Shown here in pieces: positions 1 through 7,910 of a DNA stretch of 64,000 nt; the stretch's first letter is position 1; the number at the start of each line of letters is the position of its first letter. The notes beneath the pieces are model-generated. The model had not been told where the DNA came from, ran no database searches, and saw only the letters and a list, made by a program, of their open reading frames with translations. Source of the stretch: Aliidiomarina sp047920995 (lineage in GTDB: Bacteria > Pseudomonadota > Gammaproteobacteria > Enterobacterales > Alteromonadaceae); NCBI RefSeq assembly GCF_047920995.1, contig NZ_JBLRWZ010000005.1, positions 20,546 to 84,545 of the forward strand. The letters run 5' to 3'. The translations under genes and the position numbers were made by a program.

Positions 1-732
1 AGAGTGTAAGTAAGCACTTACTGGCGTTGGCGCTGCCATTGCATTGGGCAACCAGAAATGGAATGGGAATTGCGCAGATTTGGTAAATGCGCCTAACAAT
101 ACGCAAATGAGCATCGCACTGTAAAGGTGGTGCTGGTTAATGGCACTTGAAGAGCTCAGTATTTCTTGTATAGAGAAGGAGCCGGCCATCATGCCCAGCA
201 TGGCGAAGCCAGCTAACAAGGCTAAACCACCGGCCACGGTAACGATCAAACCTTGCAAAGCCGCCTTTCGGGCTTCTGCGCTTTGGTGATTAAAACCGAT
301 CAACAAATACGAGGTGATACTGGTAAGTTCCCAAAATACAAACAGGGTAATGAGATTATCAGCTAGCACTAAGCCCAGCATTGAACCCATGAATGCCAGT
401 AATACCACTAAAAAGCGATTCTGCGCTGCATTGCCTTTTAGATAGGCGCCTGCATAGAGCACAACAAAGGTACCGATACCGCATATAAGTAATGCGAACA
501 TCAACGATAAACCATCAAGCACCATGGTAAACGAGATGTCTAATCCAGGAACCCACTGGAACTCCTGTACTAAAGTTGCGCCAGCGGCAACCTCAGGAAT
601 GTGCATCGCAAACCAAACGGTTAGTGCTGCTGGTACTAATGCCATTAAATACGCAGTGCGATGTTGATGACGCACGAATAACCAAGGCGTAAATAATGCT
701 GCAAGATAGATCACCAATACGGCGAGTTGCAT
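1..732 (-). CDS. mrpA: Mrp-type Na+/H+ antiporter subunit A (5' part, runs off window)
   Basis: The reverse strand encodes 244 N-terminal residues starting MQLAVLVIYLAALFTPW, and the frame stays open to the window edge. Hydrophobic segments alternate with the family-typical DGLSLMFALLI stretch, followed by FVFWELTSITSYLLIGF and a KSAQFPFHFWLP segment. These are shared by MrpA/MnhA and NuoL-type proton-translocating membrane subunits. Mrp subunit A (antiporter) fits better than NuoL because of the start and the DGLSL context, but the C-terminal MrpB-like part cannot be seen. A GAGGAAC ribosome site precedes the ATG. Role from the family: Na+ extrusion coupled to H+ uptake, in the inner membrane. 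It is divergent from the sodium channel gene across 236 bp. Confidence 0.8.
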   Translation of the reverse strand, partial: MQLAVLVIYLAALFTPWLFVRHQHRTAYLMALVPAALTVWFAMHIPEVAAGATLVQEFQWVPGLDISFTMVLDGLSLMFALLICGIGTFVVLYAGAYLKGNAAQNRFLVVLLAFMGSMLGLVLADNLITLFVFWELTSITSYLLIGFNHQSAEARKAALQGLIVTVAGGLALLAGFAMLGMMAGSFSIQEILSSSSAINQHHLYSAMLICVLLGAFTKSAQFPFHFWLPNAMAAPTPVSAYLHS

Positions 733-968
733 GCTTGTTCCTCTTCAGCCCAACAAAAAATCAATAAGTTAGCGCAATTCTATACGAACGGATTTGCTAA
801 TTTAGCACAAATAATGAATTCCAGTGAAGTGAACTCGACGCGAAGTATCTGAAATTTAGCCCACTCTAACGGCTTACACACGAAATTTGAGCGCTTCGGT
901 AGTGCCTATTTAGCTGTTAGAATGCGCCGCAGATTTTCGGCTCATTTCTTTTAAGGTAGTACAGCGAA

Positions 969-1820
969 ATGGATAAAAGTGATTACAAAAGCTGGCAAGC
1001 CGCTTTTGAACGTTTACGTAGTAATAAGGTGTTCGAGCTGGTAGTGGTAGTGATTATCGTGTTTTCTGCCCTTGTAGTGGGAGCAAAAACCTACGAAGAA
1101 ACCACACGCTTTACGCGCATTATGGATGTGCTCGATTGGGCAGTAACCATTTTCTTCGTGGTAGAAATTGCCATTCGCATGCTGGCTGAGCGGCGCTTGG
1201 TAAACTTCTTTAAATCCGGCTGGAATATCTTCGATTTTGTGATTGTGGTGGCGAGCTTAATACCTGTAGATGGCGGGCAAAGCATATTACTTGCCCGTTT
1301 ATTGCGCGTATTCCGAGTATTACGTTTGGTATCCATTGTTCCTGAACTGCGCATGTTGATGAACGCCTTCTTAAAGGCATTGCCGCGCATGGGCTATGTA
1401 GCTTTGTTCATGTTTATCATTTTCTATATTTACGGTGCAGTGGGCAGCTTCATCTTCCGCGATATCAACCCGTTTTACTGGGAAAATATTACTACGGCGA
1501 TGCTTACTCTGTTCCGTGTGGCCACGTTTGAAAGCTGGACCTCGATTATGTACGAAACCATGGAAGTACATGCGTGGAGCTGGCTGTATTACATTAGCTT
1601 TATTTTTCTCAGTGCCTTTATCTTTTTAAACATGATGATAGGTATCGTGTTAGAAGTAATGCAAAAGGAGAGTGCAGCACTGTCTTTAGAATCAGGAGAG
1701 GGCGAGGCAGCTGATATTCACTGGCTACGTGAGCATGTAGCAGAGCTGCAGGAGCAGATTGGTGCGATTCATGCACATGTGTTGGCTACGAGTAATAGCA
1801 AAGTAGGCACTGAAGATTAG
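969..1820 (+). CDS. Voltage-gated sodium channel of the NaChBac/NavAb type
   Basis: The 283-residue protein has the six-segment single-domain layout. S4 (about 108-121) carries arginines at 110, 113, 116 and 119, each three apart, in LLARLLRVFRVLRLV, as in a voltage sensor. The pore loop reads TLFRVATFESWTS (about 180-192). FESW at 187-190 corresponds to the LESW selectivity filter of NaChBac and NavAb, so Na+ selectivity is likely though not proven. S6 is about 211-231, and a short amphipathic, probably coiled-coil tail (about 248-270) would assemble the tetramer. It lies between mrpA and the flagellar locus and ends by overlapping the convergent hydrolase gene by 4 bp. Family knowledge: such channels support motility and pH homeostasis in alkaliphilic Bacillus. 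Confidence 0.88.
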   Translation: MDKSDYKSWQAAFERLRSNKVFELVVVVIIVFSALVVGAKTYEETTRFTRIMDVLDWAVTIFFVVEIAIRMLAERRLVNFFKSGWNIFDFVIVVASLIPVDGGQSILLARLLRVFRVLRLVSIVPELRMLMNAFLKALPRMGYVALFMFIIFYIYGAVGSFIFRDINPFYWENITTAMLTLFRVATFESWTSIMYETMEVHAWSWLYYISFIFLSAFIFLNMMIGIVLEVMQKESAALSLESGEGEAADIHWLREHVAELQEQIGAIHAHVLATSNSKVGTED

Positions 1821-2386
1821 CGAATGTAGGTTTTCGATATATGCCGGAATGTATCGGTTCCGGCTTGCTCTAACCATTCAAAAATAACCATTTCTACACT
1901 TACAATGTGCGCGCCCAACGCGGCCATGCGCTGTAACGCTAACTCTCTATTGGCGGGATGGCGAGAGCCTACCGCTTCCGCAACAACAAACACTTGGTAA
2001 TCGGCTGCGAGTAAATCGAGTACAGTTTGCAGAACGCATACATGAGCTTCAGTACCCATCACCACAAGTTGCTGCCGCCCTGAATCGGCGATGTGGCTAC
2101 TGAAATCACTTTCTCGGCAAGCACTGAAGTGAATTTTCTCGAATAATGTGGCCTGCGCAAGATGTGTTTGCAATGCGGCAACAGTAGTACCGATACCTTG
2201 TGGATATTGCTCAGTAAAAACCCGCGGCACCTGCAACTCTGCTGCAACCTGCAGTAGTTTATCGGCGGCGGCAATGAGATCATCGGCGGCATGAATTGCG
2301 GGCGCTAAACGACCTTGAATATCAATGGTAAGCAATACGCTATGATCGCGAGAAATAGTGTGGCGCTGGTGGGCAAACGTGCTCAT
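1817..2386 (-). CDS. Isochorismatase-family cysteine hydrolase
   Basis: A 189-residue single-domain isochorismatase-like hydrolase. The expected catalytic triad is visible: Asp22 in LLTIDIQGRL, Lys84 in FEKIHFSA, and Cys117 in MGTEAHVCVLQT, the usual nucleophile elbow. Length and order match YcaC/nicotinamidase-type members. The substrate cannot be read from the sequence; hydrolysis of an amide or of isochorismate is only a family possibility. The start ATG has an AGGGAG ribosome site and begins 13 bp after flgN on the same strand, so it may be read through from the flgM sigma-28 promoter although nothing suggests a flagellar job. It is convergent with and overlaps the channel gene. Confidence 0.85.
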   Translation of the reverse strand: MSTFAHQRHTISRDHSVLLTIDIQGRLAPAIHAADDLIAAADKLLQVAAELQVPRVFTEQYPQGIGTTVAALQTHLAQATLFEKIHFSACRESDFSSHIADSGRQQLVVMGTEAHVCVLQTVLDLLAADYQVFVVAEAVGSRHPANRELALQRMAALGAHIVSVEMVIFEWLEQAGTDTFRHISKTYIR

Positions 2387-2399
2387 GGCAAGCTCCCTG

Positions 2400-2849
2400 C
2401 TAGGCTTTGGAATTTACTCGGGGAATCGATTTTTTCGATTGGCCGTCTGGGCCATATAAACTTGACCCTGCGGCATCACGAAGAATATTCAGCATTTGCT
2501 GATTGTGTTGTAAGCGGTGTTGAATAAGTTGGCCATTGAGAACATTTAAATTAGCCACTTGCTCTGTGGTGGCAATTAAATCTTGCCATACCGGTTCACA
2601 GCCAGCATCCGCTGCGGCTTGTTCGGCACCTTCGCGGTTCATACTATAACCTAGCTTTTGTTGGGCATTACGGCGGGAAATTTCAGATTGTTCTAATTCG
2701 GCAAACAATGCTTGCTTGCGTTGCGCGAGCTCGGTAAGGCGCTCACCATCAATTTTACCTTCGCCCAACAAGCTTTGCTCGCTTCGCAACAGCGTTACCA
2801 TTTCGTTTAAGCGCTCTAATTGCTGCTGCAAGTGATTCTGTAAACTCAT
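2400..2849 (-). CDS. flgN: Flagellar export chaperone FlgN
   Basis: A 149-residue, largely helical protein with FlgN-family character: an N-terminal LQNHLQQQLERLNEMVTLL helix, a central GEKID-like turn (GEGKIDGERL), and a C-terminal helix ending in a polar basic tail with GPDGQSK. FlgN holds the hook-filament junction proteins FlgK and FlgL in the cytoplasm before export. It follows flgM on the same strand, as in enteric bacteria, and is expected to be transcribed from the flgM sigma-28 promoter and possibly from the flgA promoter. Family sequence conservation is low, so the call rests on position as much as on sequence. Confidence 0.85.
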   Translation of the reverse strand: MSLQNHLQQQLERLNEMVTLLRSEQSLLGEGKIDGERLTELAQRKQALFAELEQSEISRRNAQQKLGYSMNREGAEQAAADAGCEPVWQDLIATTEQVANLNVLNGQLIQHRLQHNQQMLNILRDAAGSSLYGPDGQSKKSIPRVNSKA

Positions 2850-2914
2850 GCTGGTTTGCCTTTTAAACTGCTGGGCGATGCGCCCGCTCTACGGGCACCT
2901 TACTGGCGTAAACC

Positions 2915-3193
2915 TTATTGATCAAGCATCTCACGAACGCTATCAATAAGGCTGTCGGCAATCTTGTCGGCACGAATGTCCAACTTGCCATCGCGAATAG
3001 CTTGCTTAAGCTCGTCTACCCGCGCCATATCAATATCTTGGCTGGTGTTTTCTAGCGCTTGGCTAAAGTGAGTAACCGCAGCAGGGCCCGCCGCAGGCGT
3101 TTGGCTCGTTGCCGCAGCTGAACTTTTACTCGATGTTTTGCTTTGCTCATGCTGGTTCGATACGGGCAAAGGCTGCATGCCATTGATTTTCAA
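2915..3193 (-). CDS. flgM: Anti-sigma-28 factor FlgM (TTG start)
   Basis: A 92-residue protein beginning (M)KINGMQPLPVS, the standard FlgM opening, then a Ser/Thr/Ala-rich disordered middle and the conserved C-terminal sigma-binding helices (VDELKQAIRDGKLDIRADKI, then ADSLIDSVREML). FlgM binds FliA until the hook is finished and is then exported. The frame is open up to 3259, but a perfect sigma-28 promoter occupies 3229-3255, so the transcript must begin downstream of it. The TTG at 3193 has an AAGGGG ribosome site 6-7 bases away and restores the family N-terminus. A weak TTG start may help keep FlgM dosage low. Operon order is flgA, flgM, flgN. Confidence 0.9.
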   Translation of the reverse strand: MKINGMQPLPVSNQHEQSKTSSKSSAAATSQTPAAGPAAVTHFSQALENTSQDIDMARVDELKQAIRDGKLDIRADKIADSLIDSVREMLDQ

Positions 3194-3228
3194 AACATTC
3201 CCCTTAGGTGTTTGTGGGTATACAACGA

Positions 3229-3255
3229 TTATCGGCACAATGAATAAAAACTTTA
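3229..3255 (-). promoter_or_regulatory. Sigma-28 (FliA) promoter of flgM
   Basis: Read on the minus strand: TAAAGTTT-N11-GCCGATAA, an exact match to the enteric flagellar class III consensus with an 11-base spacer. It lies about 36 bases upstream of the flgM TTG codon. Confidence 0.93.
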
Positions 3256-3358
3256 GCAATAAACCGGCTAAAAAGCAGCCAATTCGCGCATTGTTTTTAC
3301 TGTTTACGAGATTTTAACACAGGGGTTTTCACTCGTGCCATTTATCTTGCGGTACGCC

Positions 3359-4066
3359 CTAAGGTATTAGCACCACTTTGCCAGGTGCCGCTACTCGGCC
3401 AGTAACGATTTCACGATTGCTAATACGCACTCGAATTTCTTCATGCATACCGCCTGCATCTATGGCCGTGCCCTCGCGCTGAATCGAGAAGCCACTGCCC
3501 TCAACGATAATAGCTACATTATCGCCGCGGCCAATGATTTGCGGAATCTGCACCATTTGCTCGTGAATAACTTGCCCGGCTCTTAAGTTGCGGCGCACTA
3601 CCATGCCTGCCAGAGATTCGATGCTACTGAAGGTTGCTTGGCGTTGCCGTGCAATATCGCCCTGTGCCATGCGTAAATTGCTAGCCGATAAAATTGCACC
3701 GCTGGGTAAATCTGCGGCCGCCACTACATAACTCCCCAGCACAGCTACTTGTGCTTGCACATAACGCACTTGCTCGCCGGCTTCACCACAGCGCACGCCA
3801 ACCGATACGCGGCCAATAGCTCGCTGATTGGCATTGGGGAAGAAAGGTTCTGGGTTAATGCACACACCAAAACTTGCAGTGGGTGGCGTTACTGCAATCA
3901 TTACTTCTGTTGTTGTAGTGCTTGCCTGTTGGTAAAGAAAGCTTTCTACCGCACGTATTAATTGCTGATTCTCATCATTGCTTGATCGCGCATGTGCTGG
4001 CGAGCTGCAATATGCAGCGCCAAGTACGCTAAGAAAAACAATTAAAAACAACTTGTTAACAAACAT
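3359..4066 (-). CDS. flgA: Flagellar basal-body P-ring chaperone FlgA
   Basis: A periplasmic chaperone for P-ring assembly by FlgI. From the ATG at 4066 the product is 235 residues with a signal peptide (MFVNKLFLIVFLSVLGAAYC..AHA), a variable N-domain, and a C-terminal SAF-like domain. That domain includes AAADLPSGAILSASNLR, the VVRRNLRAGQVI segment, and the final GSGFSIQREGTAIDAG and VRISNREIVTGRV repeats. Upstream in-frame starts exist (TTG at 4102, ATG at 4084). The 4066 ATG was chosen because an AGG sits 7 bases before it and it gives the cleanest signal peptide. It is divergent from flgB, as in E. coli, and heads flgAMN. Confidence 0.9.
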   Translation of the reverse strand: MFVNKLFLIVFLSVLGAAYCSSPAHARSSNDENQQLIRAVESFLYQQASTTTTEVMIAVTPPTASFGVCINPEPFFPNANQRAIGRVSVGVRCGEAGEQVRYVQAQVAVLGSYVVAAADLPSGAILSASNLRMAQGDIARQRQATFSSIESLAGMVVRRNLRAGQVIHEQMVQIPQIIGRGDNVAIIVEGSGFSIQREGTAIDAGGMHEEIRVRISNREIVTGRVAAPGKVVLIP

Positions 4067-4156
4067 TCCGATACCTAAATTCATCTTGCTAAGCCCCAGC
4101 AAAGCTCGATTAAAGTAATGATGCGAGCATCATTATAGAAGTGATAGAGCGTTATA

Positions 4157-4199
4157 AACCGAAGAAATAAGGATCAAAAAGTGCTTTTTTCCATCGATT
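4157..4199. promoter_or_regulatory. Possible FlhD4C2 box between flgA and flgB
   Basis: The sequence AACCGAAGAAATAAGG (4157-4172) resembles the E. coli FlhDC half site AATGGCAGAAATAGCG at about 11 of 16 positions. A loose inverted half site (TGCTTTTTTCC..CGATT) follows after about 10 bases. The place is right, since in E. coli the flgA/flgB divergent promoters share one FlhDC site. The match is imperfect and by eye. Confidence 0.35.
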
Positions 4200-4302
4200 G
4201 AATCGACAACATGGCACGTAATCTTGATGATGCCGAAGTTTCCCAATGTTGGCTTGTACATAAATTAACCAGCTCGGCCCAAACAAATAAATAGGTAAGC
4301 GC

Positions 4303-4713
4303 ATGATCGATAAATTAACCGGCACACTGCAGTTCCACCAAGAAGCGTTGAATCTTCGTGATCAACGCCAGCAGGTGTTAGCGAACAATATAGCGAACGC
4401 GGATACCCCCAACTACAAGGCAAGAGATTTTGATTTTGCCAGCGAACTGCAACACGCAGCTACCAAAGGGCGAGCGCAATCTACTGAGTTAGCGCGAACT
4501 TCAGCAGGGCATATGGGTAGCCCAGGCTCGAGTGGTCCGCAGGTAGATAATTTGCAATATCGTATTCCGGCGCAATCGCGCTTAGATGGCAACACAGTAG
4601 ATATGGATATAGAGCGGAGCCGGTTTTTAGATAACTCAGTGCGCTATCAAGCCAGCTTAACCTTTATGAATAGCCGCATTCGTAGTTTGCGTTCTGCTAT
4701 GCAGCCAGAGTAA
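4303..4713 (+). CDS. flgB: Flagellar proximal rod protein FlgB
   Basis: A 136-residue rod protein. The N-terminus has the axial-protein motif LANNIANADTPNYKARDFDF, and the C-terminus SRFLDNSVRYQASLTFMNSR is the matching D0 helix. The middle (about 60-95) is Gly/Ser-rich and disordered, as usual for FlgB. It is exported by the flagellar type III apparatus and forms the first rod segment above the MS ring. It is first gene of flgBCDEFGHIJKL, which runs without a break to 13.5 kb. A 75-bp gap separates it from flgC. Confidence 0.96.
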   Translation: MIDKLTGTLQFHQEALNLRDQRQQVLANNIANADTPNYKARDFDFASELQHAATKGRAQSTELARTSAGHMGSPGSSGPQVDNLQYRIPAQSRLDGNTVDMDIERSRFLDNSVRYQASLTFMNSRIRSLRSAMQPE

Positions 4714-4788
4714 TGCAACCAGAACAATGCAACCACAGTAAAACGAATTTAGTGTAGGTATGGCCCGAATAATAACGAGGCAACAACA

Positions 4789-5196
4789 ATGAGTATGTTT
4801 AGTATTTTTGATATTTCCGGCTCGGCACTTACGGCGCAATCCCAGCGCATGAATGTAGCCGCAAGCAATATGGCGAATGCCGATAGTGTTACTGGCCCCG
4901 ATGGCCAAGCCTATCGTGCTAAGCAAGTAATCTTTGCAAGTAAGCTGCAGGGCAATCAGCCAGTAGGCGGAGTGCAAGTACGCGAAGTAATCGAAGAGCA
5001 AACGCCAGGGCGTTTGGAGTATCGGCCAGGCCATCCACTTGCGAATGCCGATGGTTATGTACAAATGCCGAACGTAGATCCGGTAGCGGAAATGGTGAAC
5101 ATGATCTCCGCATCGCGTTCTTATCAAGCGAATGTGGAAGTGATGAATACCAGCAAGCAGCTAATGATGCGCACACTCAGCATTGGCGAAGGTTAA
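4789..5196 (+). CDS. flgC: Flagellar proximal rod protein FlgC
   Basis: A 135-residue rod protein with N-terminal ISGSALTAQSQRMNVAASNM and NMANADSVTGPDGQAYR, and C-terminal VAEMVNMISASRSYQANVEV, the paired D0 helices of axial proteins. The length matches the family (about 135-140). It follows flgB and precedes flgD by 14 bp, with an AACGAGGCAACA ribosome site upstream of the ATG. Confidence 0.96.
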   Translation: MSMFSIFDISGSALTAQSQRMNVAASNMANADSVTGPDGQAYRAKQVIFASKLQGNQPVGGVQVREVIEEQTPGRLEYRPGHPLANADGYVQMPNVDPVAEMVNMISASRSYQANVEVMNTSKQLMMRTLSIGEG

Positions 5197-5210
5197 GGGC
5201 GGATTAACAT

Positions 5211-5876
5211 ATGAATACAATTGATCAATCAGTATTAAATTCAGTAAATGGGCAAACGCCAGGTGGGCAAGCGAATAGCGCAGAAATGCGGGAAAACTTC
5301 ATGACCCTGTTGGTTGCTCAGTTACGCAATCAAGATCCGCTAAATCCGATGGATAATGCCGAGATGACCTCGCAATTAGCGCAAATTAATACGGTAAGTG
5401 GTATCGAGCAACTCAACGAAACCATGAATGGCATTAATGGCCAGATCGAGCAAGGCCAGTTTATGCAGGCTACCGCACTAATTGGCAAAGCGGTGTTAGT
5501 GCCCGGCGAACGCATATTGGTGGGTGATGGGGTGCCAACCCCATTTGCATTTGAATTTAACCGCCCGGCAGAAAGCGTGAAAGTAAACATTGTGGATAAC
5601 AATGGCCAAGTAGTGCGCACGCTTGATATGGGCAAAATGAATGCTGGCATGCACTCCATTGAATGGGATGGCAAGTTGAGCGATGGCTCAATGGCAGCCG
5701 ATGGTTCTTATCGTTTTCAAATTGAAGCGCAACAAGATGGCAGAAACGTGCCATTTAAGAGTTTTAACTACGCACAAGTATTTGCAGTAAGTATGGGCCA
5801 TCCAGACGGGCCACGGCTCGATTTAGGCGGCATTTTTGAACCAGTGAAGTTAACTGACGTTCGGCAAGTTGTATAA
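5211..5876 (+). CDS. flgD: Hook cap / hook assembly protein FlgD
   Basis: 221 residues. The N-terminal part carries the FlgD hallmark LVAQLRNQDPLNPMD with DNAEMTSQLAQINTVSGIEQL after it. The C-terminal half has the FlgD Ig-like/tudor domain with GMHSIEWDGKLSDGSMAADG. FlgD sits at the growing hook tip and promotes polymerisation of FlgE, then leaves. Length and motif order are normal. It lies between flgC and flgE, as in enteric and polar systems. Confidence 0.96.
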   Translation: MNTIDQSVLNSVNGQTPGGQANSAEMRENFMTLLVAQLRNQDPLNPMDNAEMTSQLAQINTVSGIEQLNETMNGINGQIEQGQFMQATALIGKAVLVPGERILVGDGVPTPFAFEFNRPAESVKVNIVDNNGQVVRTLDMGKMNAGMHSIEWDGKLSDGSMAADGSYRFQIEAQQDGRNVPFKSFNYAQVFAVSMGHPDGPRLDLGGIFEPVKLTDVRQVV

Positions 5877-5915
5877 ATAATATCAACATCTTAGGTTGAA
5901 TTTAGGAGAGAAATA

Positions 5916-7100
5916 ATGAGTTTTTCACAATCACTCAGTGGGTTGCGTGCAGCAGCCGAGAATCTAAGCGTTGTTGGTAACAACATTGCTAACGCGCAAA
6001 CCGTAGGCTTTAAAAGTTCAGGTATTCAGTTTTCTGATGTATATGCTGATTCACAAGGCGGTTTAGGTACACGCGTTGCCGCTATTGTGCAGAATTTTAA
6101 CGAGGGTAACTTAGAAACCACCAACCGCTCACTCGATTTAGCGATTACCGGTAATGGATTCTTCCGTTTCAGCCAAGGCAACGAAGTAATGTATTCGCGT
6201 AACGGTCAGCTTACCATGACCAACGACGGCCATTTAACCAACGCTGCTGGCGCTCGATTAACTGGCTATGGTGCAGGTGCCGCGGTGGGCAGTCAACCGG
6301 GCGAATTGCGGGTGCCTTCGGGTGGTTTGCAGGCCAATCAAACCACCGAAATTGCTGCTAGCTTAAACGTAGATGCACGCTCAGAGAACATTGATCGTGG
6401 CGTGTTACCGTTCAATGCTACGGATCCTGATTCCTACCACTATGCGAACACCGTGTCGGTTTATGATTCACTTGGTAACCGTTCTAATGCCCAAATGTAC
6501 TTTACGAAGATTGCTGACAATCAGTGGGAAGTTCGTTTAGGGCGTAATGGCGAGCTGGCGCCAGAAGTAGGCACAGTAAACTTTAATACCAACGGTGTAC
6601 TCGACAATGTAGTGGGCCTCGATGGCTTCACCTTTAACCCAGGTGGTGGCGCGCAACCTATGAGCGTGGCTATGGATATTGAGGGTACTACTCAGTTTGC
6701 GAATGAATTCGAGCTTAACAACCTGCTACAAGATGGTTACACCTCAGGAACATTGGTGCGTGTAGCAATTGAAGAAGATGGCAGCATTGTGGGTACTTAT
6801 ACCAACGAGCAAAGCCAAGTATTGGGCACTGTAGCGTTAGCTTCCTTCCGTAATATGGAAGGTTTGCGCCCTGCTGGCGATAACTCGTGGGCAGAAACTG
6901 CCGATTCAGGCCCTGCTATTTTGGGTATTGCTGGCGAAGCACAGTTCGGCAATATCGCTTCCGGAGTAGTTGAGCAATCGAACGTAGATTTAACCCAAGA
7001 GTTAGTGGCGTTGATCATGGCGCAGCGGAATTACCAAGCCAACGCGCAAAGTATTAAAACGCAAGATGAAGTATTACAAGCAACAGTTAACTTACGTTAA
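5916..7100 (+). CDS. flgE: Flagellar hook protein FlgE
   Basis: 394 residues, close to the enteric hook subunit. The N-terminal SFSQSLSGLRAAAENLSVV with VVGNNIANAQTVGFKSS is the rod/hook D0 signature. The C-terminal QSNVDLTQELVALIMAQRNY and NAQSIKTQDEVLQATVNLR close the coiled axial core. The middle carries the D1/D2 outer domains, with DSLGNRSNAQMYFTK typical of FlgE. It forms the curved universal joint outside the cell. A GGAGAG ribosome site lies just before the ATG. Confidence 0.97.
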   Translation: MSFSQSLSGLRAAAENLSVVGNNIANAQTVGFKSSGIQFSDVYADSQGGLGTRVAAIVQNFNEGNLETTNRSLDLAITGNGFFRFSQGNEVMYSRNGQLTMTNDGHLTNAAGARLTGYGAGAAVGSQPGELRVPSGGLQANQTTEIAASLNVDARSENIDRGVLPFNATDPDSYHYANTVSVYDSLGNRSNAQMYFTKIADNQWEVRLGRNGELAPEVGTVNFNTNGVLDNVVGLDGFTFNPGGGAQPMSVAMDIEGTTQFANEFELNNLLQDGYTSGTLVRVAIEEDGSIVGTYTNEQSQVLGTVALASFRNMEGLRPAGDNSWAETADSGPAILGIAGEAQFGNIASGVVEQSNVDLTQELVALIMAQRNYQANAQSIKTQDEVLQATVNLR

Positions 7101-7152
7101 TTCATTAGCATGGCAGCGTTGCTGCGCATAAATTGAGCTAGGAGCCGAAACC

Positions 7153-7896
7153 ATGGATCCAATGATTTACACCGCAATGGGCGGTGCCAAACAAACACTA
7201 GATGATCAAGCGGTGATTAATCATAACCTCGCTAACGTATCTACCAGTGGTTTTCGGGCACAGTTAAGTGCGGTGCGTTCAGTGCCGATTCAAGGGCCGG
7301 GCGCGTTTGCTACGCGCACGGCAGTAGTAGGCTCTACGCCAATGTTTGATGCAAAATCAGGCCCTATTAACGCTACCGGCCGGCCACTCGATGTGGCGAT
7401 GGGTGATAACCAGTGGTTAGCGGTGCAAGGGCCAGATGGCAACGAATCATATACGCGCCGGGGCGATCTGAACGTAGATGGTAACGGCGTGTTAATGAGT
7501 GCAGGTAGGCCAGTACTCGGTAACGGCGGCCCTATCGTGATTCCGTTGGGCGCTGAAATCACCATCGGCGACGATGGCACGATCACCATGAAAGGTGAGG
7601 GTGCTCGCTCTACCGAGCTTGCTGAAATTGATCGCTTAAAAGTAGTAAACGGCACCGCAAATCAGCTTGAACGCGGCTTAGGTGGCTTGTTTCGGCCGGT
7701 AGATGGTGGCGTTTTGGCACGTGATGAAAATGCCAAAATTGCTACTGGCGCGTTAGAGGGCAGTAACGTGAGTGCAGTAGAAGCGATGGTGGCAATGATT
7801 AGTAACCAGCGCAAATACGATATGCAAATGAAAGTAATTTCTACTGCCGACGAGAATTCGCAACGTGCGAACAGCTTACTGTCGGTACAAGGTTAG
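7153..7896 (+). CDS. flgF: Flagellar proximal rod protein FlgF
   Basis: 247 residues of the FlgE/F/G family. The N-terminus MDPMIYTAMGGAKQTLDDQA is that of FlgF rather than FlgG, with NHNLANVSTSGFRAQL next. The central GRPLDVAMGDNQWLAVQGPDG and YTRRGDLNVDGNGVL and the C-terminal EGSNVSAVEAMVAMISNQRK fit. It forms the proximal rod under the distal rod FlgG. A ribosome site (TAGGAG) is 7 bases upstream, and flgG starts 14 bp after its stop. Confidence 0.96.
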   Translation: MDPMIYTAMGGAKQTLDDQAVINHNLANVSTSGFRAQLSAVRSVPIQGPGAFATRTAVVGSTPMFDAKSGPINATGRPLDVAMGDNQWLAVQGPDGNESYTRRGDLNVDGNGVLMSAGRPVLGNGGPIVIPLGAEITIGDDGTITMKGEGARSTELAEIDRLKVVNGTANQLERGLGGLFRPVDGGVLARDENAKIATGALEGSNVSAVEAMVAMISNQRKYDMQMKVISTADENSQRANSLLSVQG

Positions 7897-7910
7897 ATTG
7901 GAGATAGCAG

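Noticed and set aside
3194..3259. 22-residue N-terminal extension of FlgM (MLKFLFIVPIIVV...)
   Set aside because: A perfect sigma-28 promoter lies inside this stretch, and the extension has no family counterpart.
4211..4228. A sigma-54-like TGGCACG...TTGA motif upstream of flgB
   Set aside because: The -12 element lacks GC and the spacing is off by one. The locus encodes FlhDC and no FlrA/FleQ-type activator, so an FlhDC/sigma-70 promoter is more likely.
4657..5127. 156-residue open frame on the minus strand over flgB/flgC
   Set aside because: Cys/His-rich, no family resemblance, and fully covered by real plus-strand rod genes; a shadow frame.
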